Assembly: GCF_900102465.1 (NCBI RefSeq)
Contig: NZ_FNBW01000005.1
Span: 62,001-126,000, forward strand
Direction of reading: 5' to 3'
Source of the DNA: Thalassobaculum litoreum DSM 18839
Lineage (GTDB): Bacteria; Pseudomonadota; Alphaproteobacteria; Thalassobaculales; Thalassobaculaceae
DNA: 64,000 bases
In this document: positions 54,446 to 62,345 of the stretch, in pieces
How positions within the stretch are numbered: position 1 is the stretch's first letter
How the letters are laid out: each line of letters opens with the position of its first letter
The notes under the pieces: generated by a model
Told to the model about the DNA's origin: nothing
What the model saw: only the letters and a program-made list of their open reading frames with translations
Databases searched by the model: none
Position numbers and translations under genes: made by a program

Positions 54446-55642
54446 ATGAGCGCGATCGAACGGGATGACGATCACCGGTTGGATCCGGCCGGCAACGGCT
54501 GGCCGACCACCCTTCGTCACCCCACCCCGGATACCCTGTCGGGGTATGTCGACAAGTATTTCACCCGCACCAAGGACTGCGTCGCTGCCTTCGGCGACAA
54601 GCGGGTGACCTATGCCGTCTTCATGCGCCGCCCCGTCACCTGCGCCACGAAGCTCTCCGTCGAGTGGCTTAAGTGGATGATGGCCGAGCGCGGCGCGGAG
54701 GTCGATATCCAGGTCCTCCATAAGGAAGGGGCCTGGGTCGGCGCGGGCGAGCCGATGCTCTACATCACCGGCTCGTTCTATCATCTGGTCGACCTGGAGA
54801 CCCAGTATCTGCAGAAGCTGGGGGCCGCCTGCGTCGCCGCGTACAACGCCTACACCATGTGCGTGGAACTGCCGAAGACGGCGTTCCTGGCCATGGACGC
54901 CCGGCATTGCGCCGGCACCGAGATGGCGGAGATCATGGCCTACGGCGCAAGCGTCGGCTCGGCCAAGGCGAAGAAGAAGGTCGGCGCCATCGGCTTCGTC
55001 GGCAATGCCACCGACGCGACGGCCAGCTACTTCGACCAGAACCGCGGTTTCGGCACCATGCCGCACGCCCTGATCGGCTATGCCGGCTCCACCGTGCGCG
55101 CCGCCGAGATGTTCCACGAGACCCACCCGGCCGAGAACCTGACCGTGCTGGTCGACTATTTCGGCCAGGAGATCACCGACGCGCTCGCCGTCGCCCGCCG
55201 CTTCCCGGAGCTGGCGGCCGAAGGCAGGCTTGCGGTGCGGCTCGACACCCATGGCGGCCGCTATATCGAGGGGCTGGACACCGCCGAGGCCTATGCGGTG
55301 CTGGACCGCAAGGCGCCGGAGGCGATCCGCGGGTACCGTACGGAGGCCGAGCTGCGCTCGCTGATCGGCACCGGCGTGTCGGCGGCGGCGATCTGGTCGA
55401 TGCGCGAGCGGCTGGACGCGGCCGGCTTCCCCAAGGTGCGCATCGTCGCCTCCTCCGGCTTCGGGCCGGAGAAGTGCCGGGTGATGGCTTTGGCCAAGGC
55501 GCCGGTGGACGTTGTGGGTACCGGATCCTATCTCCCTGACAAGTGGAGCGAGACCTACGCAACCGCCGACATCATCGATTACGATGGCGAGCCGCGTGTT
55601 AAGGTCGGCCGCGAGTTCCTGCTGCGCAAAGGAGAGTCATGA
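54446..55642 (+). CDS. Nicotinate phosphoribosyltransferase-like enzyme
   Basis: ATG 54446 has GCGGAA a few bases upstream; an in-frame TTG at 54425 is less likely. The 398-residue protein has the NAPRTase-type fold with GEPMLYITGSFYHLVDLETQ, then DARHCAGTEMAEI, DTHGGRYIEGLD and a C-terminal VVGTGSYLP phosphate-site strand. It would add phosphoribose to nicotinate for NAD salvage. The gene is coupled to a glutamine-amidotransferase gene by a 4-bp overlap, which is unusual for PncB and could mean a related transferase. The assignment to this family is good, to this substrate moderate. Confidence 0.75.
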   Translation: MSAIERDDDHRLDPAGNGWPTTLRHPTPDTLSGYVDKYFTRTKDCVAAFGDKRVTYAVFMRRPVTCATKLSVEWLKWMMAERGAEVDIQVLHKEGAWVGAGEPMLYITGSFYHLVDLETQYLQKLGAACVAAYNAYTMCVELPKTAFLAMDARHCAGTEMAEIMAYGASVGSAKAKKKVGAIGFVGNATDATASYFDQNRGFGTMPHALIGYAGSTVRAAEMFHETHPAENLTVLVDYFGQEITDALAVARRFPELAAEGRLAVRLDTHGGRYIEGLDTAEAYAVLDRKAPEAIRGYRTEAELRSLIGTGVSAAAIWSMRERLDAAGFPKVRIVASSGFGPEKCRVMALAKAPVDVVGTGSYLPDKWSETYATADIIDYDGEPRVKVGREFLLRKGES

Positions 55643-56373
55643 GTTCCGACCGGTTTCTCATCGTCGTTCACCAGAAGACCTCCACCCCCGGCCGCGTCGG
55701 CCAACTGTTGGAGGAGCGGGGTTACCGGCTCGACAGGCGCTGCCCCTGTATCGGCGACGACCTGCCGGAGAACCTGAAGGACTATGCGGGGATTGCTGTG
55801 TTTGGCGGCCCGATGAGCGCCAACGACTGCCAGCGCCTGGACGGCATCCGATACGAGATCGACTTCACCAAGCGCGCCCTGGACGCGGATGTGCCGTATC
55901 TCGGCCTGTGCCTCGGCGCCCAGATCCTGTCCCGCGCGCTCGGCAGTACCGTCTCGCCGCATCCCGAAAAGCATGCCGAAATCGGCTATACCGAGGTCGT
56001 CCCCACCGAGCTCGCCGAGCGCGAGGGGCTGTTCGAGCACTCGACTCATTTCTACCAGTGGCACCGCGAAGGCTTCGAGGTCCCGGCGGGCGCCGAGCTG
56101 CTGGCGACGGGCACGAACTCCTTCCCGAACCAGGCCTTCCGCTACGGCGACAAGGCCTATGGGCTGCAGTTCCACCCCGAGATCACCATCGACATGATTC
56201 ACCGCTGGAACATGGGCGGCGGCCATCGTCTGGGGGTGCCGGGCGGCCAGCCGAAGCGCGCCCAGATCAAGGGCTGGGAGCTGTTCCACGACGGGGTGCG
56301 CAAGTGGACCCTGTCCCTGTTCGACCGGCTCGGTCTGCATCCCGTGCGCGCGATGCAGTCCGCGGCGGAATAG
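55639..56373 (+). CDS. Class I glutamine amidotransferase domain protein
   Basis: The 244-residue protein has the triad Cys91 (YLGLCLGAQILS), His179 and Glu181 (LQFHPEIT), and an oxyanion loop VFGGPMSAN. It hydrolyses glutamine to supply ammonia, or acts on gamma-glutamyl compounds, as in the GuaA-like stand-alone group. The start overlaps the previous gene by 4 bp, so both should be co-expressed. The partner synthetase is not evident here; it may act with the NAPRTase-like protein. Confidence 0.85.
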   Translation: MSSDRFLIVVHQKTSTPGRVGQLLEERGYRLDRRCPCIGDDLPENLKDYAGIAVFGGPMSANDCQRLDGIRYEIDFTKRALDADVPYLGLCLGAQILSRALGSTVSPHPEKHAEIGYTEVVPTELAEREGLFEHSTHFYQWHREGFEVPAGAELLATGTNSFPNQAFRYGDKAYGLQFHPEITIDMIHRWNMGGGHRLGVPGGQPKRAQIKGWELFHDGVRKWTLSLFDRLGLHPVRAMQSAAE

Positions 56374-56423
56374 CGAACACCGAATAGGCTCGCGCGGCGG
56401 CGCCGGGCGCGCTATCCGGGGGC

Positions 56424-57380
56424 ATGCGCACGCTCTTCATCACATCGAACCGTCTCGGCGACGCCGTGCTGTCCACGGCGGTTTTGGCGCGCCTGCTCGA
56501 CGGGCATCCGGAGGCAAGGGTGACGGTGGCCTGCGGTCCGGTGGCGGCATCCCTGTTCGAGGGTGTGCCCCAGGTGGAGCGCGTCATCGCCTGGCGCAAG
56601 CAGAAGAGCGGCCGTCACTGGTGGATGCTCTGGCGACAGGTGGCCGGCACATGGTGGGACCGGGTGATCGACATGCGCGGCTCGGCCCTGGCCTGGACGC
56701 TGCTGGCGGGCCGGCGGTCGATCTACCGCACCCAGCGCGGCGATGCGCACCGTCTGGCGCAGATGGCGGCGGCGCTGGGTCTGTCGACGCCGTTGATGCC
56801 GAGGCTTTGGCTGACCGAGGCGGACCGGACGGCGGCGGCGAAGATCCTGGGCGCGGACGACCGCCCACTGGTGGCGGTGGCGCCGACGGCGAACTGGCCG
56901 CCGAAGGCCTGGCCGGCGGAGCGCTTCGCCGAGCTGATCGGGCGGCTGACGGGCGTGGGCGCGCCGCTGGAAGGCGCGCGGGTACTGGTCGCCGGCGGAC
57001 CGGGGGAACGGGAGCTGGCGGCACCCGTGCTGGCGGCGGTGCCGGCAGAGCGGCTGGTGGATCTGGTCGACCGGGCGCCGCTGATGACGCTGGCGGCCGC
57101 CTTCGCGCGCTGCCGGCTGGTGGTGGCGAACGACAGCGGGTTGATGCACCTGGCAGCGGCGTCCGGGGCACCGACCCTGGGCCTGTTCGGACCGAGCAAG
57201 GACACCCACTACGCCCCGGCGGGCCCGGTGACCGCCTGGGTGCGCGCGCCGGAGAGTGCGGAGGCGCTGCTCGCACGGTCGCAGGAGGTGGGCCGGGCGC
57301 CGGGGGCGCTGATGGCGGGGCTCTGCGTTGACACAGTCGAGGCGGCGGCGCGAGATCTGTTAGGCAGCAGAAAGTTTTAA
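56424..57380 (+). CDS. Glycosyltransferase family 9 (heptosyltransferase-like)
   Basis: The 318-residue protein has the GT9 layout: N-terminal RLGDAVLSTAVLARLL, the central VAPTANWPPKAWPAERFAEL nucleotide-sugar region and the C-terminal VVANDSGLMHLAAASGAPTLG. Such enzymes add heptose or related sugars to lipopolysaccharide core. A second GT9 gene lies on the opposite strand at 58040-58993. The start ATG 56424 lies 50 bp after the amidotransferase gene. Confidence 0.87.
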   Translation: MRTLFITSNRLGDAVLSTAVLARLLDGHPEARVTVACGPVAASLFEGVPQVERVIAWRKQKSGRHWWMLWRQVAGTWWDRVIDMRGSALAWTLLAGRRSIYRTQRGDAHRLAQMAAALGLSTPLMPRLWLTEADRTAAAKILGADDRPLVAVAPTANWPPKAWPAERFAELIGRLTGVGAPLEGARVLVAGGPGERELAAPVLAAVPAERLVDLVDRAPLMTLAAAFARCRLVVANDSGLMHLAAASGAPTLGLFGPSKDTHYAPAGPVTAWVRAPESAEALLARSQEVGRAPGALMAGLCVDTVEAAARDLLGSRKF

Positions 57381-57389
57381 GGGAATGTC

Positions 57390-57779
57390 ATGGGGCGGAC
57401 GGCAGTGGTTCCGGCGGAACTTAAGGGCTACTACGACGATTGGAAGATGTCGCCCGGCCTGATCTCAGGTGACCACGTTTTCCTGACCGGCTTTAGCGGA
57501 ACGGGTCCGAATGGCACATGCTCTGCCGATCCTGAAACCCAGTTCAGAACCGCCTTCGCCCAAGTTGAGATGGTGCTCCGGGAAGCGGGACTCGATTTCA
57601 GCGCAGTGGTGGAGATGACCACTTTCCATATCGGGCTGCGCGACCATCTGGAGCTATTCCGAGCGGTGCGGGCCGAGTTCGTGCGCGAGCCGTATCCGGC
57701 CTGGACCGCAATCGAGGTCTCCGGTTTCGCCAGCGCCGACACGATCATCGAAATTCGGGTCATCGCCTCTACGGGGTGA
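57390..57779 (+). CDS. RidA/YjgF family protein
   Basis: The 129-residue protein has the RidA fold with SGDHVFLTGFSGTGPNGT, the central EMTTFHIGLRDHLELF and a C-terminal YPAWTAIEVSGFASADTIIE. Typical members hydrolyse reactive enamines and imines to ketones; the usual catalytic Arg of RidA (IEVxxLP-type end) is not clearly present, since the end reads EIRVIASTG, so it may be a Rid subgroup with another role. It is 9 bp after the GT9 gene. Confidence 0.8.
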   Translation: MGRTAVVPAELKGYYDDWKMSPGLISGDHVFLTGFSGTGPNGTCSADPETQFRTAFAQVEMVLREAGLDFSAVVEMTTFHIGLRDHLELFRAVRAEFVREPYPAWTAIEVSGFASADTIIEIRVIASTG

Positions 57780-57851
57780 CGCACGACCCTTTCTGCACTC
57801 CCCACGTCGTGCCGGAACCAACTCGGTCGATTGAATGATAGGGTGGACGCG

Positions 57852-58025
57852 TGGATCCCGGCACAAGACCGGGAAGTGTAAATGGGGGGTGGTTCCTTCT
57901 TCCCTCACTTCGTCTTCCCGGGCCTGACCCGGGATCCAGAGCGGGGTCGCTGGAGCGATAGAAGCGTGTTTTCCGGCGCTCCGGCTGCGCGGATCCCAGA
58001 TCCCGGCGCGGGGCCGGGAAGACGG
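57852..58025. repeat. Cluster of three palindromic REP-like elements
   Basis: Three copies of one element lie in a 260-bp gap: 57852-57876 (GGATCCCGGCACAAGACCGG), 57911-57939 in the opposite direction (CGTCTTCCCGGGCCTGACCC...), and 57997-58025 (CAGATCCCGGCGCGGGGCCG...). Each pairs ATCCCGG with CCGGGA across a short loop. Alternating orientation matches BIME-type arrays made by REP-associated transposases. The CheB terminator at 49029-49057 and the leader near 26360 show related sequence. Confidence 0.65.
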
Positions 58026-58039
58026 CGGGGAGGCGCGGG

Positions 58040-58993
58040 CTACCCCAGCGCCCGGCTGAGCGCGTTCATCGTCGCTTCCACCTCGATCTCGGCCATGCGG
58101 TCGATCCGATATTCGGCCCCGCCCTCCGGCTGAAGCGCGTCGAGATTCGGATACAGGGTGAGCGGCGGGGACCCGCCGAACAGGCCGATGGTCGGCGCCC
58201 CCGTCGCCGCGGCCAGGTTCAGCATCCCGCTGTCATTGCCGAGAAACGCGTCCGCCGTCGCCGCCAGGGCCGCCGCCTGGCCGATCGGCCGGTTGATCGC
58301 CAGCACCACCTCGCCCCGGGCGTTCTGCAGGATGCGCTCCGCACTCTCCTTCTCCGCCTCGCCGCCGACCAGGATCACGCTGCCGCCGGTGCGGTCGGTG
58401 AAGGCGCGGGCCAGCGCCGAGAAATTCGCCTCCGGCCAGCGCTTGAACGGCTCCGACGCGCCGATCCCCAGCAGCAGCCAGGGCCGGGGCAGCTCCCCAT
58501 AGAGCCGCTGGATCTCCGCCTTGGCGGATGCCGACGGGGCGAGACGCGGGGTCGGGTCGACCGTCAGACCGCGAGCGCGTAGCAGGGCGGTCGCCTTGTC
58601 CGCCTGGTGCAGGTCCCGGCCGTCGTTCGGCAGCTCGCGGTAGCTGATCCGGTTCGGGATGCCGGCCATCCGGGTCGCGGTCAGGTAGCGCCAGGAGCGG
58701 TGCAGGATCCACACCGTCTCGGCCTCGAACGCCTTCAGGTCGGAACCCAGACGCATGGCCCCGAGCGGGCCGTCATGGCGCCCGGCCTTCTCCTTGCCCT
58801 GGGCGCGGTCGAGCCAGCCGATCTGCGAGATCCACGGCGCGCCCTCCAGCATCTGGTCGGCGGCCGACCGACGCTTGGTCACCAGCGCGATCTTGCCGTC
58901 CGGCGCGTTCTCGGCGATCGCCTTCAGGTGCGGCAGGTGCCACACCATGTCGCCGATACCCGGCAGGGGCTGGATGACCAGCGTCTTCCCCAC
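58040..58993 (-). CDS. Glycosyltransferase family 9 protein
   Basis: I favour GTG 58993, preceded by GAGGGGAG with spacing of about six, over ATG 59011 or 59032. The resulting 317-residue protein opens GKTLVIQPLPGIGDMVWHLP and has the GT9 C-terminal FLGNDSGMLNLAAATGAPTI. It probably transfers a sugar to lipopolysaccharide or a similar surface glycan. It is convergent with the RidA gene, across the repeat cluster. Confidence 0.85.
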   Translation of the reverse strand: MGKTLVIQPLPGIGDMVWHLPHLKAIAENAPDGKIALVTKRRSAADQMLEGAPWISQIGWLDRAQGKEKAGRHDGPLGAMRLGSDLKAFEAETVWILHRSWRYLTATRMAGIPNRISYRELPNDGRDLHQADKATALLRARGLTVDPTPRLAPSASAKAEIQRLYGELPRPWLLLGIGASEPFKRWPEANFSALARAFTDRTGGSVILVGGEAEKESAERILQNARGEVVLAINRPIGQAAALAATADAFLGNDSGMLNLAAATGAPTIGLFGGSPPLTLYPNLDALQPEGGAEYRIDRMAEIEVEATMNALSRALG

Positions 58994-59088
58994 GATCTGC
59001 TCCCCTCGCATCCTTGCGTTCCGCCCGGACAAATGCCTACACCACCCGGCCCGCGCCGTCAGTGCGCCAAAGACCGAAGGATTGTCAA

Positions 59089-59610
59089 ATGGCCGAGGCC
59101 ACGTTCCGTCTCTACATGGCCACCAGCCTCGACGGCTATGTCGCCGATGCCGAGGGGGGGATCGACTGGCTGAACGACTACGAGACCGGCGTCGATTACG
59201 GCACCGAGGCGTTCATGGCCGAGATCGACACCCTGATCATGGGGCGAGCGACCTACGATCAGGTGATCGGGTTCGGCGCGTGGCCCTATGCCGGCAAGCG
59301 GGTCTTCGTGCTGACGTCGCGGCCGATCGACGACGCGCCGCAAGGCGTGGAGGGTACGTCCGACCTCGCCGGGCTGATCGTCGAACTGCGCGAGGACGGC
59401 GCCCAGGTCTGGATCGTCGGCGGTCCGGCCGCGGTGGAGGGGTGCCGGGCGATGGGCGCGCTGGACACGGTGGAGCTGTTCGTCATGCCGGTGCTGCTCG
59501 GCGCCGGCATTCCGCTGTTCGCCGGCGAAGCGGAGGCGCTCGGCCTGCATCTGGTCTCGGTCGATGCCTACGAGACCGGCGCCGTTTCTCTCAAGTACGA
59601 GGTGGAGTGA
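59089..59610 (+). CDS. DHFR/RibD C-terminal-like reductase
   Basis: ATG 59089 has GAAGG eight bases upstream. The 173-residue protein has a Rossmann-like reductase core with LYMATSLDGYVADAEGGIDW, IMGRATYDQVIGF, VFVLTSRP and VWIVGGPAAVEGC. This matches the YyaP/YwjB group related to dihydrofolate reductase and the RibD reductase domain. The cofactor is probably NADPH. The substrate is not known. It precedes the aminotransferase by 49 bp and could share its promoter. Confidence 0.85.
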   Translation: MAEATFRLYMATSLDGYVADAEGGIDWLNDYETGVDYGTEAFMAEIDTLIMGRATYDQVIGFGAWPYAGKRVFVLTSRPIDDAPQGVEGTSDLAGLIVELREDGAQVWIVGGPAAVEGCRAMGALDTVELFVMPVLLGAGIPLFAGEAEALGLHLVSVDAYETGAVSLKYEVE

Positions 59611-59659
59611 GCGCCCAATCGCTCCTAGTATCGACCGACCATCTTCAATGGAGCTTGCC

Positions 59660-60991
59660 ATGCCCCTCGCGGCCAATGAGTCGACCAAACCGAACGATCT
59701 TGAATCGTTCTGGATGCCGTTCACGTCCAATCGCGACTTCAAGCAGAACCCGCGGCTGTTCGTCGAGGCCGAGGGCATGCACTACATCACCGCCGACGGC
59801 CGCCGGGTGCTGGACGGCACCTCGGGCCTGTGGTGCTCCAACGCCGGGCACCGGCGCAAGCCGATCGTCGACGCCATCAAGAAGCAGGCCGAGGTGCTCG
59901 ACTTCGCGCCGGCGTTCCAGATGGGCCATCCGCTCTCCTTCGAGTTCGCCTCGCGGCTGACCCAGATGATCGAGGGCTTCGACCACGTGTTCTTCACCAA
60001 CTCGGGCTCCGAGTCGGTGGATACCGCCCTGAAGATCGCGCTCGCCTATCAGCGCGCCCGGGGCCAGGGGACGCGGACCCGGCTGATCGGCCGCGAGCGC
60101 GGCTATCACGGGGTCGGTTTCGGCGGGATCTCGGTCGGCGGCATCGTCGGCAACCGCAAGCAGTTCGGCACCCTGCTGAACGGCGTCGACCACATGCGCC
60201 ACACCCACGACATGGAGCACAACGCCTATACCAAGGGCGAGCCGGACTGGGGCGCGCATCTGGCCGACGACCTGGAGCGGATCGTCGCCCTGCACGACGC
60301 CTCGACCATCGCCGCCGTCATCGTCGAGCCGGTGGCCGGCTCCACCGGCGTGCTGATCCCGCCGAAGGGCTATCTGCAGCGCCTGCGCGACATCTGCGAC
60401 AAGCACGGCATCCTGCTGATCTTCGACGAGGTCATCACCGGCTTCGGCCGCCTCGGCACGCCGTTCGGCAGCGATTATTTCGGCGTGAAGCCCGACATCT
60501 TCACCACGGCCAAGGGCATCACCAACGCCACCGTGCCGATGGGGGCGGTGTTCTGCCGCGACGGCATCTACGACGCGTTCATGGACGCGCCGGAAGGCGC
60601 CATCGAGCTGTTCCACGGCTACACCTATTCCGGCCACCCGCTGGCCTGCGCCGCCGGTCTGGCGACCATCGACCTGTACCGCGACGAGGGCCTGTTCGAG
60701 CGCGCGGCCGAGCTGGCGCCGTATTGGGAGGACGCCATGCACTCCCTGAAGGGCAGCAACCACGTCATCGACATCCGCAATCTCGGCATGGTCGGCGCCA
60801 TCGAGCTGGAAGGTATCGCCGGCAAGCCGACGGCCCGGGCGATGGACGCGTTCAAGCAGTGCTACGACAAGGGCCTGCTGGTCCGCACCACCGGCGACAT
60901 CATCGCCCTGTCGCCGCCGCTGATCGTCGAGAAGGGGCAGATCGACTTCATCGCCGACACGATCGGTGACGTGCTGCGCACCCTCCATTAA
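59660..60991 (+). CDS. Class III omega-amino-acid:pyruvate aminotransferase
   Basis: ATG 59660 has GGAG six bases upstream. The 443-residue PLP enzyme has Lys285 (FTTAKGITN), Asp256 (LLIFDEVITGFGR) and the opening FWMPFTSNRDFK with RRVLDGTSGLWCSNAG, typical of beta-alanine:pyruvate and omega-amino-acid transaminases. It moves an amino group from an omega-amino acid or amine to pyruvate. Beta-alanine arises from pyrimidine or similar ureide breakdown, so a link to the amide clusters is possible though distant. A strong terminator follows. Confidence 0.92.
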   Translation: MPLAANESTKPNDLESFWMPFTSNRDFKQNPRLFVEAEGMHYITADGRRVLDGTSGLWCSNAGHRRKPIVDAIKKQAEVLDFAPAFQMGHPLSFEFASRLTQMIEGFDHVFFTNSGSESVDTALKIALAYQRARGQGTRTRLIGRERGYHGVGFGGISVGGIVGNRKQFGTLLNGVDHMRHTHDMEHNAYTKGEPDWGAHLADDLERIVALHDASTIAAVIVEPVAGSTGVLIPPKGYLQRLRDICDKHGILLIFDEVITGFGRLGTPFGSDYFGVKPDIFTTAKGITNATVPMGAVFCRDGIYDAFMDAPEGAIELFHGYTYSGHPLACAAGLATIDLYRDEGLFERAAELAPYWEDAMHSLKGSNHVIDIRNLGMVGAIELEGIAGKPTARAMDAFKQCYDKGLLVRTTGDIIALSPPLIVEKGQIDFIADTIGDVLRTLH

Positions 60992-61000
60992 CCAACGAGG

Positions 61001-61035
61001 AGAGTGTAGCGACGGGGTTTCGCTACACTCTTCAA
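61001..61035 (+). terminator. Rho-independent terminator after the aminotransferase gene
   Basis: AGAGTGTAGCGA (61001-61012) pairs perfectly with TCGCTACACTCT (61020-61031), a 12-bp stem with a 7-base loop and a short T-rich end. It is the longest perfect hairpin directly after a stop codon in the window. Confidence 0.85.
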
Positions 61036-61109
61036 TAACTTGGCCGATTACTCTACACTCCCCGACTGACAGCGGGGGGCCGCTGATGTTTGGACGGGGG
61101 TGAAGAGCG

Positions 61110-61409
61110 ATGAGGACACTGGGACAAGGTCCGCTTCGGGCCGTTCTGGTGGTCGCTTGTGTCGGGCTGCTGGCCGGCTGCGCGGAAGTGGGGGCTTCCA
61201 TGCGATCGGCCGTCAACGGCGTGACGACGGCCTTCGATCCACCGAAAGAACAACCGACGCCGGCGATCGAGCCGCGCTACTGCTACCGGACGCTCGGCAA
61301 GGTGAACTGCTATCCGCAGCCCCTGCCGGCGAGCGAGGCGAACCGGTTGGTCGGCTATCAGGGGCCGGCACCGCGGGCGCATAGCGGCACAGGACCTCTC
61401 AGCCCGTGA
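61110..61409 (+). CDS. Small lipoprotein of unknown function
   Basis: The 99-residue protein has a signal sequence ending in the lipobox LLAGC (Cys24 lipidated). The mature part is short, with two Cys (RYCYRTLGKVNCYP) that may form a disulphide, and a Pro-rich tail. ATG 61110 follows GGGTGAAGAG. No catalytic motif is visible. A Sel1-repeat protein gene follows after 40 bp, so the two may act together at the envelope. Confidence 0.75.
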   Translation: MRTLGQGPLRAVLVVACVGLLAGCAEVGASMRSAVNGVTTAFDPPKEQPTPAIEPRYCYRTLGKVNCYPQPLPASEANRLVGYQGPAPRAHSGTGPLSP

Positions 61410-61449
61410 CGTCAGACATACGCTCGGCGCCATCGGGTCGGATCCTCCG

Positions 61450-62208
61450 GTGACTACGCGCCTTCCCAGCCTGTTCGTTCTGGTCAGCCTCTGCGCCATC
61501 CCCCTCGCGGCGCAGACGGTCTTGGCTCCCGCCGCGACGGCGCAATCGGCCAATTCCGAATCCGCCGATGCCGAGGTGCCGGTCCCCCGGACCTATGGCG
61601 AGGCGATGAACTGGTATCGCGAAGCGGCCGATGCCGGCGATCCCAAGGCGATGTTCTATCTCGGGCTCACCCTTGAGCAGGGGCTGCGGGCCGGCGGCGA
61701 TCCAAAGGACGCGATCGCCTGGTACCGCAAGTCGGCCGACAAGGGCTTCGCGCTCGCCCAGTTCAAGCTCGGCCAGCTCTACCAGTTCGGCCAGCTCGTG
61801 GCGCAGGATTCCGCGATGGCGCGCGACTGGTACGGCAAGGCGGCGGACCAGGGGCTCGCCGATGCCCAATACAATCTCGCCGTCATGCTGGAGACCGGCG
61901 AGGGTGGCGACGTCGATGCCGAGCGCGCCGTGACGCTGTACCGCGACGCTGCGGCCGGCGGCATTCCGGAGGCCTTCCTGAACCTCGCCGGGCTGATGGC
62001 CCAGGGGGAAGTGGTGGACCAGGATCTGGTCGCCGCGCTGCAGTGGCTGATTCTCGCCGACCGGGCGGGCCTCGATCAGGGGGACTCGATGTCCGCGGCG
62101 GTCCGCCAGTTGCTGGGCCCGACCGAGATCGCGGACGCCGAATCCCGGGCCGATCGGTGGCAGACGGCCCATGGGGACCGCAATCGGGATACCGGCCTGC
62201 CGCAGTGA
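61450..62208 (+). CDS. Exported Sel1-repeat protein
   Basis: GTG 61450 begins a 252-residue protein with a signal peptide (about 1-31, ending TAQS) and four Sel1-like repeats, for example MNWYREAADAGDPKAMFYLG, AIAWYRKSADKGFALAQFKL and ARDWYGKAADQGLADAQYNL. Sel1 repeats are TPR-like scaffolds used for protein-protein contacts in the periplasm. No enzyme domain is present. It may assist the small lipoprotein encoded before it. Confidence 0.85.
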   Translation: MTTRLPSLFVLVSLCAIPLAAQTVLAPAATAQSANSESADAEVPVPRTYGEAMNWYREAADAGDPKAMFYLGLTLEQGLRAGGDPKDAIAWYRKSADKGFALAQFKLGQLYQFGQLVAQDSAMARDWYGKAADQGLADAQYNLAVMLETGEGGDVDAERAVTLYRDAAAGGIPEAFLNLAGLMAQGEVVDQDLVAALQWLILADRAGLDQGDSMSAAVRQLLGPTEIADAESRADRWQTAHGDRNRDTGLPQ

Positions 62209-62345
62209 CAGCGCGCTTGCCGGGCGTGCCCGTCGCGGCGGCCGATTGATCTATTTGTTTCAATTTGATCCGACGGTGCTCTAGAACGTCGACGTAGCCA
62301 GCGCCGACACTTGGGGGCGGACCGGTCTGCCGGGCCGCGAAGGGG

